Shown: one piece after another, positions 6,477-13,012 of the stretch | Layout: each line of letters opens with the position of its first letter | Numbering within the stretch: the stretch's first letter is position 1 | From: Immundisolibacteraceae bacterium | GTDB taxonomy: Bacteria; Pseudomonadota; Gammaproteobacteria; Immundisolibacterales; Immundisolibacteraceae | DNA length: 13,012 bases | Direction of reading: 5' to 3' | Assembly (NCBI GenBank): GCA_019090185.1 | Contig: JAHRWJ010000042.1 | Span: 1 to 13,012, forward strand | Made by a program: the position numbers and the translations under genes | The notes under the pieces: generated by a model | Databases searched by the model: none | The model's input: only the letters and a program-made list of their open reading frames with translations | What the model was told of the DNA's origin: nothing

Positions 6477-6506
6477 GTTCTAAAAACAACCAGCAATACC
6501 TGTCAA
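6477..6506 (-). promoter_or_regulatory. Candidate promoter for the 97-residue membrane protein
   Basis: On the minus strand TTGACA (complement of 6501-6506) is a perfect -35 box, followed after 18 bases by TAGAAC (complement of 6477-6482), four of six to the -10 consensus. It would give a leader of about 140 bases to the start at 6328. The -35 box lies two bases from the CCTAA repeat flanking the inverted-repeat element. Confidence 0.4.
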
Positions 6507-6512
6507 TCCTAA

Positions 6513-6693
6513 GGAGCCTCTGAAAAACGCTGAACTTGCATTTGCTTGCTCAGAACATCCAGATTTTTGGTCGCCTCATGGCGTCTACTGTTGGTGCAAA
6601 GCTAGGCAACATCTCGCTATCACCTGCGTTTAGCGCCTAAAACCAGAGCGTTCTGAGAAACCACCTGCTTCAACCAGAGTTCTTCAGAGCCTG
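6513..6693. mobile_element. Probable miniature inverted-repeat element or insertion-sequence remnant
   Basis: The ends are imperfect inverted repeats. The left end from 6515 reads AGCCTCTGAAAAACGCTG; the right end read inwards on the minus strand from 6692 is AGGCTCTGAAGAACTCTG, 15 of 18 identical. A second block, CTCAGAAC, appears at 6549-6556 and in inverse at 6650-6657, at nearly the same distance from each end. CCTAA occurs directly at both flanks (6508-6512 and 6694-6698), as a 5-base target duplication would. No transposase is encoded, so movement would need one in trans. The family is not identified. Confidence 0.55.
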
Positions 6694-6722
6694 CCTAAAC
6701 AACTTGCCTTATAGGAGCCCGA

Positions 6723-7001
6723 ATGGCTGAGAGATCTTTAGATGAAGAGGGGCTGACCAGATTGGCTGCGTTGCTAAATGACGGTTCTGACTGGCCTCTA
6801 GACTATCTGTTTAAATTTATTGTTCCCGCCGATAAAGTCGAGCAGGTTAAGGCGCTATTGCCAGTTGGCAGTGCCACGTTGCGGCAGTCCCGTACAGGTA
6901 AGTACCAGAGTGTTAGCGCCACTGTGTCGATGCCGGATAGCGATGCCGTGCTGGCCGTCTACCGCCAGGCTGCATTGATTCCAGGATTGATGGCGATGTA
7001 G
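6723..7001 (+). CDS. DUF493 (YbeD-like) family protein
   Basis: A 92-residue soluble protein. The core WPLDYLFKFIVPADKVEQV (from residue 24) and the later SRTGKYQSVSATVSM (56-70) match the layout of E. coli YbeD and other DUF493 proteins. That family has a small ferredoxin-like alpha/beta fold with the conserved pattern K/T-G-x-Y-x-S-V-S. Its biochemical role is unclear; an allosteric or regulatory role has been proposed for the fold. E. coli ybeD lies near lipB, but no lipoate genes are seen here. ATG 6723 has GGAG at 6714-6717 with a five-base gap. The gene begins 29 bases after the inverted-repeat element, which may have moved its original promoter away. A hairpin lies at 7135-7155 downstream. 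Confidence 0.8.
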   Translation: MAERSLDEEGLTRLAALLNDGSDWPLDYLFKFIVPADKVEQVKALLPVGSATLRQSRTGKYQSVSATVSMPDSDAVLAVYRQAALIPGLMAM

Positions 7002-7134
7002 GCCGCCGGCAGCGTGGTTGTCAAAGTCAATCCTGGGGCAGGAAGCTTCGTGGAATTTCGGCATTGGCCTTACCGATCCAGGCTACCAGTTAAGCGGGAT
7101 AGTCGGTCAAACGGTTAGCGGACCTCATTGCCTT

Positions 7135-7158
7135 ATTAGCCTGTTGGCAGCTAATTTA
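7135..7158 (+). terminator. Hairpin between DUF493 gene and atp operon
   Basis: ATTAG 7135-7139 pairs with CTAAT 7151-7155 and, past a bulged C, CTG 7141-7143 pairs with CAG 7148-7150 around a TTGG loop. Only a short TTAG tail follows, so termination efficiency is doubtful. It is about 130 bases after the DUF493 stop codon and about 60 before the atp promoter. Confidence 0.3.
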
Positions 7159-7214
7159 GTGGCCCTCTGAAAATCCTTAAACCCTAATTCTGGCAAATTG
7201 TCCCAATGAATCTC

Positions 7215-7243
7215 TTGCGGGATCAAAGTCACCATCCTATAAT
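7215..7243 (+). promoter_or_regulatory. Sigma-70 promoter of the atp operon
   Basis: TTGCGG at 7215-7220, a 17-base spacer and a perfect TATAAT at 7238-7243. Transcription would start near 7250, about 50 bases before the atpI start chosen here. It is the only strong promoter-like match between the DUF493 gene and atpI. Confidence 0.7.
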
Positions 7244-7300
7244 TAGCCGCCCTTGAAATGGCAGCCTATTTTCATTGTCATGGTCTCGCCCAGGGGTAAT

Positions 7301-7711
7301 ATGCTTTTTACTGATTGCAGCCATAGCTCGCGTCTTTCGCGCGCTGTGATGTTGAAAATGGTTGTATGGCAAATAGGCTTGGCCTGTTTGGTGGGCGCAG
7401 TGTTGTTGGTAAGCGCTGGGCCGGGTTTTGGACTGGCTGCTTTGGTAGGCGGGTTGCTGGCCGCTTTTTTTACCGGCTACGTGGCGCTACGGTTTTTTGC
7501 GGTGCGTCCCGAGGCTGGTGGTCAGTTGATGTTGCGGGCGTTGTTTCGCGCGCAGGCAATGAAGTGGGTGTGGGTGATGCTGATCTTTGGCCTCGCTGCG
7601 CAGCTAGCGCCAGATTATTTTCTGCCGCTAATAATCGGTTTTATGGTTAGTTTTTTAGTCAACTGGCTAGCGTTGTTGTGGTATCCGAATGGGGTGCCGC
7701 GCAAGCGTTAG
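7301..7711 (+). CDS. atpI: ATP synthase protein I
   Basis: A small membrane protein encoded first in atp operons. It is thought to assist assembly of the c-ring or Mg2+ handling and is not part of the finished enzyme. The 136 residues from this start give four hydrophobic segments (about 18-36, 41-62, 83-101 and 104-126), as in AtpI proteins, which are weakly conserved in sequence. The open frame extends back to TTG 7253, but that codon lies only about three bases after the predicted transcription start and has no ribosome binding site. ATG 7301 has AGGGG at 7292-7296. An in-frame ATG at 7280 has no such site. Identity rests on hydrophobic pattern plus position directly before atpB. Confidence 0.85.
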   Translation: MLFTDCSHSSRLSRAVMLKMVVWQIGLACLVGAVLLVSAGPGFGLAALVGGLLAAFFTGYVALRFFAVRPEAGGQLMLRALFRAQAMKWVWVMLIFGLAAQLAPDYFLPLIIGFMVSFLVNWLALLWYPNGVPRKR

Positions 7712-8616
<905 letters not shown>

Positions 8617-8658
8617 TCTATATTGTTGTTTTAATTTAACCCTCGTAAAAGTAAATAA

Positions 8659-8982
<324 letters not shown>

Positions 8983-9035
8983 TTTTTCCAGCCGTAAGCG
9001 CTTTAGTTCAATCGTTTTAATTCGGAGTAGCACCT

Positions 9036-9506
9036 GTGGGCGTTAATGCAACCCTCCTAGGGCAGATGATTACCTTCATTCTGTTCGTACTGTTTACGAT
9101 GAAGTTTGTTTGGCCGCCGCTAACAGCGGCAATGGCTGAGCGGGCCGAACGTATTGCCGATGGCCTTGCTGCCGCGGAAAAAGGCCAGCAAGCAGGGGAA
9201 GAGGCTAAGGTTCAGGTCGAAGCCGCTCTTAATGAGGCCAGAACTGAAGCTGCTGCCCTGATTGCTCAGGCCCAGAAGCGGCACAACGACGTGGTTGATG
9301 AAGCCAAAGGCGTAGCCGCAGAAGAAGGTTCGCGGATCTTAGAGGCAGCCCGCGCGCAAATTGAGCAGGAAACCACGCTTGCGCGGGAGACCCTGCGCAA
9401 ACAGGTGGCCGTGTTAGCGGTTGCTGGTGCTGAAAAAATTCTTGTCCGCGAAATCGATGCAGCAGGTCATGAGCAGATGCTCAATGAACTTGCTGGTCAG
9501 TTGTAG
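9036..9506 (+). CDS. atpF: F-type ATP synthase subunit b
   Basis: The peripheral stalk subunit, a membrane-anchored dimer that links subunit a to delta and alpha. It has 156 residues, the same as E. coli. One N-terminal membrane helix lies at about 5-26, with FVWPPL (24-29) at the exit as in relatives. A long charged Ala/Glu/Lys-rich helix follows, forming the coiled coil, and the C-terminal delta-binding part is VAVLAVAGAEKILVREID. The start is GTG 9036 with GGAG at 9024-9027. It is eight bases from atpH, showing tight coupling. Confidence 0.95.
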   Translation: MGVNATLLGQMITFILFVLFTMKFVWPPLTAAMAERAERIADGLAAAEKGQQAGEEAKVQVEAALNEARTEAAALIAQAQKRHNDVVDEAKGVAAEEGSRILEAARAQIEQETTLARETLRKQVAVLAVAGAEKILVREIDAAGHEQMLNELAGQL

Positions 9507-9514
9507 GTTGATCG

Positions 9515-10048
9515 ATGGCTGAACGTAGCACGATAGCTCGGCCCTACGCGAATGCAGCATTTCGTTATGCGCGGGCCGGTGGTCAGCAGCAGCAATGGTC
9601 GGAAATGCTCGCCAACTGTGTGGCTATTGCCGCAGATGGGCAGGTTAGGCCGCTGTTGGGTAATCCTCGTGTGCCGAGCGGTAGTGTCTCTACGCTAATG
9701 GCCGAAATTGCAGCTGCTGATGTTGATGAGGGTAGTAACTTCCTACGGCTATTAGATGACGAAGGCCGCCTGGGACTACTGCCTGAAATAGCGGAACTTT
9801 TTGAGCAGCTTCGTCAGGCCGAAGAAAATAGTGTTGATGTCTTAATTGAGTCAGCTCAGGCAATTGGTACCCCGCAGTTAGAGTTAATTCAAAAATCCCT
9901 CGCCAGGCGGTTGCAATGTGAAGTTGCAGTTTCTGTCGAACTGGATGAATCGCTGCTCGGCGGAGCGGTCATCCGTATGGGTGACCAGGTGATTGACGGG
10001 TCAGTACGTGGCCGTCTCCAACAGTTAGCTGCAACCCTGCAGCGATAA
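9515..10048 (+). CDS. atpH: F-type ATP synthase subunit delta
   Basis: The cytoplasmic subunit that caps the alpha/beta hexamer and holds the peripheral stalk. The 177-residue length is usual. The N-terminus ARPYANAAFRYA (8-19) is the typical helical-bundle opening. The C-terminal family signature region includes LLGGAVIRMGDQVIDGSVRGRL (about 147-168). Its ribosome binding site AGGTTGA overlaps the atpF stop codon. It is followed 18 bases later by atpA. Confidence 0.96.
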   Translation: MAERSTIARPYANAAFRYARAGGQQQQWSEMLANCVAIAADGQVRPLLGNPRVPSGSVSTLMAEIAAADVDEGSNFLRLLDDEGRLGLLPEIAELFEQLRQAEENSVDVLIESAQAIGTPQLELIQKSLARRLQCEVAVSVELDESLLGGAVIRMGDQVIDGSVRGRLQQLAATLQR

Positions 10049-10066
10049 CGTCAGGAATAGATAGCA

Positions 10067-11608
10067 ATGCAATTAAATCCATCTGAAATCAGTAATCTGA
10101 TCCAGCAACGGATCGGCGATCTTCAGGTAGAGACCCAGGCGCGCACCGAAGGCACCATCGTGAGTCTTTCCGATGGCATCGTGCGGGTTCATGGTCTTGG
10201 TGAAGTGATGCAGGGCGAAATGTTGGAGTTGCCTGGCAACACCTTCGGAATGGCTCTCAATCTGGAGCGTGATTCTGTTGGCGTCGTTGTGCTTGGTGGC
10301 TATCAGCACCTGAGTGAAGGCGACACTGTACGCTGCACCGGTAGAATTCTGGAAGTGCCAGTTGGCCCAGAGCTGCTCGGACGAGTCGTTAATGCCCTCG
10401 GTGAACCGATTGATGGCAAAGGCGATGTCGGCTGTAGTGAAACCTCCCCAATTGAAAAAGTTGCTCCAGGTGTTATCAGCCGTCAGTCAGTTGACCAGCC
10501 TTTGCAGACTGGCCTTAAATCAATCGACGCCATGGTGCCGGTTGGTCGTGGTCAGCGCGAACTGATCATTGGTGACCGTCAAACGGGCAAAACTGCGGTG
10601 GCGATTGATGCGATCATCAATCAGAAAGGCACTGGCATTAAATGTATTTATGTTGCTGTCGGTCAGAAAGCCTCTTCGGTGGCCAACGTGGTGCGGGTGC
10701 TAGAACAGCACGGCGCTATGGAACATACCATTGTGGTCGCAGCTACCGCATCTGATCCGGCTGCCCAGCAGTTTATCGCGCCATATTCTGGCTGTTCCAT
10801 GGGCGAGTATTTTCGTGACCGTGGCGAAGATGCGCTGATTATTTATGATGATTTGACCAAACAGGCCTGGGCGTATCGCCAGATATCATTGCTACTGCGA
10901 CGCCCGCCAGGCCGAGAAGCCTACCCGGGTGATGTTTTTTATCTCCATTCTCGCCTGTTAGAGCGTGCTGCTCGGGTTAATGCTGAATATGTAGAGCGCA
11001 TGACCAATGGTGAAGTAAAGGGTAAAACCGGTTCGTTAACGGCGCTGCCGATCATCGAAACCCAGGCTGGCGATGTCTCTGCATTCGTTCCAACCAACGT
11101 GATTTCGATTACCGATGGTCAGATTTTCCTCGAAACCGACCTGTTTAATGCCGGCATTCGTCCTGCGATAAACGCAGGTTTGTCGGTCTCCCGAGTCGGT
11201 GGTGCAGCCCAGACCAAAATTGTTAAGAAACTTGGCGGTGGTGTTCGTTTAAGCCTTGCCCAGTATCGTGAATTGGCAGCTTTTGCCCAGTTCGCATCGG
11301 ATCTGGATGAAACCACCCGTGCCCAGCTTGAACGTGGTCAAAAAGTAACTGAGTTGATGAAGCAGTTGCAGTATCAGCCTCTGAGTATTGCCGATCAGGG
11401 CATGTCTCTGTTTGCGGTTAGTCAGGGTTATCTTGATGACCTTGATATTGATAAGGTTGGGGTGTTTGAGGCGCAGTTGCTTGCGGCATTTGCCAGCGAA
11501 CAGAAAGCTTTGCGTGATTCGGTCAATGAAACCGGCAACTGGAACGACGAAATCTCGGGACAGTTCAAAACTTTTATTGAAACCTTCAAAGCTAATTTTG
11601 TCGGCTAA
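10067..11608 (+). CDS. atpA: F-type ATP synthase subunit alpha
   Basis: Forms the F1 hexamer with beta and carries the non-catalytic nucleotide sites. It has 513 residues, equal to E. coli. The Walker A loop is GDRQTGKT at 169-176 with Lys175 and Thr176, and Walker B lies in ALIIYDDL. The arginine finger Arg376 is in [10 protein letters not shown], with the same number as in E. coli. The N-terminal beta-barrel region starts with IQQRIGDLQ and [21 protein letters not shown] at 10053-10056 precedes ATG 10067. All key residues are present and nothing is odd. Confidence 0.98.
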   Translation: MQLNPSEISNLIQQRIGDLQVETQARTEGTIVSLSDGIVRVHGLGEVMQGEMLELPGNTFGMALNLERDSVGVVVLGGYQHLSEGDTVRCTGRILEVPVGPELLGRVVNALGEPIDGKGDVGCSETSPIEKVAPGVISRQSVDQPLQTGLKSIDAMVPVGRGQRELIIGDRQTGKTAVAIDAIINQKGTGIKCIYVAVGQKASSVANVVRVLEQHGAMEHTIVVAATASDPAAQQFIAPYSGCSMGEYFRDRGEDALIIYDDLTKQAWAYRQISLLLRRPPGREAYPGDVFYLHSRLLERAARVNAEYVERMTNGEVKGKTGSLTALPIIETQAGDVSAFVPTNVISITDGQIFLETDLFNAGIRPAINAGLSVSRVGGAAQTKIVKKLGGGVRLSLAQYRELAAFAQFASDLDETTRAQLERGQKVTELMKQLQYQPLSIADQGMSLFAVSQGYLDDLDIDKVGVFEAQLLAAFASEQKALRDSVNETGNWNDEISGQFKTFIETFKANFVG

Positions 11609-11662
11609 GGTTTATTAGCTAAACCACGTTTAATACTGAAATAACTAACTGGTTAATTATCG

Positions 11663-12526
11663 ATGGCCGTAGGCAAAGAGATACGCACCAAGATCGGCAG
11701 TGTTCAAAACACTCAGAAGATCACCAAGGCGATGGAGATGGTAGCCGCCAGCAAAATGCGTAAGGCCAAGGAACGTGGTCTGGCTAGCCGTCCCTATGCA
11801 AAAAAGATTCGCCAGGTGATCGGCAATCTGGCCCAGGCTAATTCCGAATTCTCCCATCCATTTATGGAAGAGCGTCCGGTTAAGCGGATAGGTATCATTG
11901 TGGTTTCAACCGATCGCGGCTTATGCGGCGGTTTAAACAGTAACCTGTTTAAAACAGTGCTAGCCCGGTTGAAGCAATGGCAGGGCGATGATGTTGAATT
12001 CGATATCGCTCTTATTGGTAGCAAAGCTACTGGCTTCTTTAAACGAGTTGGCGGCAAGGTGGTCAGTGAGGTTTCAGATCTTGGTGATGCGCCAACGCTG
12101 GAGCAATTGCTTGGCTTTACTAAAGTGATGTTGGATGCGTTTGAAGCCGGTGAAATTGATCAGCTTCACATCGGTTATAACGAATTCGTTAATACCATGA
12201 CGCAGAACCCGGTGGTTGAGCAGTTAGTGCCGATCAGCCGAGGCGAAATCGAGCGATCTGCAACCCACCAGTGGGATTATTTATATGAGCCAGGCGGCGA
12301 AGAAGTGCTCGCAGCCCTGCTGCTACGTTACCTTGAGGCAGTTGTTTACCAGGCAGTCGTAGAGAATATTGCTTGTGAGCAAGCGGCTCGGATGGTCGCA
12401 ATGAAGGCTGCGTCAGATAACGCCACAACCCTGATTGATGAATTGCAACTGATTTACAACAAAGCCCGACAGGGTGCGATCACCCAGGAACTGTCGGAAA
12501 TTGTCGCCGGAGCGGCGGCTGTATAG
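11663..12526 (+). CDS. atpG: F-type ATP synthase subunit gamma
   Basis: The central rotor shaft inside the alpha/beta hexamer. It has 287 residues, as in E. coli. The N-terminal coiled-coil helix reads [20 protein letters not shown] with VAASKMRKA after it. A middle Rossmann-like part holds [12 protein letters not shown] (about 81-92). The C-terminal helix ends in [21 protein letters not shown], the family signature. It starts 54 bases after atpA. No recognisable Shine-Dalgarno sequence precedes ATG 11663, where the sequence is A/T-rich (GGTTAATTATCG), so initiation may rely on an unstructured leader or weak contacts. Confidence 0.97.
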   Translation: MAVGKEIRTKIGSVQNTQKITKAMEMVAASKMRKAKERGLASRPYAKKIRQVIGNLAQANSEFSHPFMEERPVKRIGIIVVSTDRGLCGGLNSNLFKTVLARLKQWQGDDVEFDIALIGSKATGFFKRVGGKVVSEVSDLGDAPTLEQLLGFTKVMLDAFEAGEIDQLHIGYNEFVNTMTQNPVVEQLVPISRGEIERSATHQWDYLYEPGGEEVLAALLLRYLEAVVYQAVVENIACEQAARMVAMKAASDNATTLIDELQLIYNKARQGAITQELSEIVAGAAAV

Positions 12527-12585
12527 TTGTTTGATAACAAAGCAACTGACCTTGAACTCAATGCTTAACCCTGAGGTTTTAGAGA

Positions 12586-13012
12586 ATGGATAGCGGAACG
12601 ATTGTACAGATCATTGGCCCGGTGGTGGACGTTGAGTTCCCCCAGGACAAAGTACCGAGTGTGTACGACGCGCTACACATCGCCGACATGGACTTGGTTC
12701 TTGAAGTGCAGCAGCAGCTTGGCGATGGCATTGTTCGAGCCATTGCCATGGGTACAACTGATGGTGCTAAGCGTGGCATGGTTGCTGTTAACAGCGGCTC
12801 GCCGATTAAAGTCCCTGTAGGCACTAAAACACTCGGTCGTATCATGGACGTGCTAGGTAAGCCGATCGATGAGCGCGGTGATATCGGCGAAGATCAACGC
12901 TGGGAAATTCATCGTGAAGCGCCTAAATATGCGGAACTGTCGCCAGCAACCGAACTGCTTGAAACTGGTATCAAGGTTATCGACCTGATCTGCCCGTTCG
13001 CAAAAGGCGGCA
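12586..13012 (+). CDS. atpD: F-type ATP synthase subunit beta, 5' part
   Basis: The catalytic F1 subunit, partial at the window edge: 142 codons plus one base are present of an expected 460 or so. My translation begins [19 protein letters not shown], the standard beta-barrel opening, and continues through [14 protein letters not shown] (51-64), [16 protein letters not shown] (83-98) and [20 protein letters not shown]. It breaks off exactly where the Walker A loop GGAGVGKT begins. ATG 12586 has GAGG at 12573-12576. atpC would be expected beyond the window. Confidence 0.97.
   Translation, partial: MDSGTIVQIIGPVVDVEFPQDKVPSVYDALHIADMDLVLEVQQQLGDGIVRAIAMGTTDGAKRGMVAVNSGSPIKVPVGTKTLGRIMDVLGKPIDERGDIGEDQRWEIHREAPKYAELSPATELLETGIKVIDLICPFAKGG

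Larger units (their letters stand above)
6329..6722. other. Gene-free gap with divergent promoter region and mobile-element relic
   Basis: There are 394 bases without a convincing gene. The first half is the upstream region of the minus-strand membrane-protein gene. The second half (6513-6693) is an inverted-repeat element. The last 24 bases before the next start codon carry only the ribosome binding site of the DUF493 gene. Reading frames here are short and unrelated to anything I know. Confidence 0.7.

Noticed and set aside
6301..6489. Minus-strand reading frame upstream of the small membrane protein
   Set aside because: Composition is not protein-like, it overlaps the start of the membrane protein in another frame, and it covers its candidate promoter.
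7253..7300. N-terminal extension of AtpI from TTG 7253
   Set aside because: It begins almost at the predicted transcription start, lacks a ribosome binding site and does not look like AtpI.

Overview
The window is a chromosomal segment from a gammaproteobacterium. Four things suggest this: AtpA, AtpB and AtpE read like those of Pseudomonas and Escherichia, the class II ribonucleotide reductase is split into two genes as in pseudomonads, there is a YrfG-type nucleotidase, and the atp gene order is I-B-E-F-H-A-G-D. Base composition is near balanced G+C, with GTG and probably TTG starts in places. Genus cannot be fixed from the sequence; a marine Pseudomonas/Cellvibrio-like lineage is a guess. 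Most of the window is core housekeeping DNA. The less ordinary material lies in the long non-coding gaps.

Layout. Positions 15-1489 hold proC (last step of proline synthesis) and yggT (membrane protein), a pair commonly found together behind yggS. A 220-base gap follows, then a yrfG-like GMP/IMP nucleotidase (1710-2363). Next comes a 760-base gene-free region (2364-3123) that looks like a complex control region for nrdJ. It holds a tandem pair of DnaA-box-like sites, an A+T-rich stretch, an NrdR-box palindrome lying on a candidate -10 element, a second palindrome and a chain of possible RNA hairpins ending at the ribosome binding site. nrdJa (3124-5175) and nrdJb (5251-5949) encode the two halves of an adenosylcobalamin-dependent ribonucleotide reductase. 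The catalytic and active-site cysteines are in NrdJa; the zinc cysteines and thioredoxin-facing cysteine pair are in NrdJb. A strong bidirectional terminator (5980-6010) separates them from a convergent small three-helix membrane protein gene (6035-6328, minus strand).

Between that gene and a DUF493/YbeD-type gene (6723-7001) sits a 181-base sequence (6513-6693) with imperfect inverted termini flanked by CCTAA repeats. I read it as a probable miniature transposable element or insertion-sequence remnant.

From 7215 to the end is the F-type ATP synthase operon. It starts with a TTGCGG-17-TATAAT promoter and runs atpI, atpB, atpE, atpF, atpH, atpA, atpG and the first 142 codons of atpD, cut by the window edge just before its Walker A loop. 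Membrane Fo subunits (a, c, b) come first and F1 subunits (delta, alpha, gamma, beta) follow. No parA/parB genes precede atpI, unlike many relatives. No tRNA, rRNA, CRISPR array, prophage gene or intact transposase was seen. I found no clearly new biological system; the nrdJ leader and the small inverted-repeat element are the best candidates for closer study.
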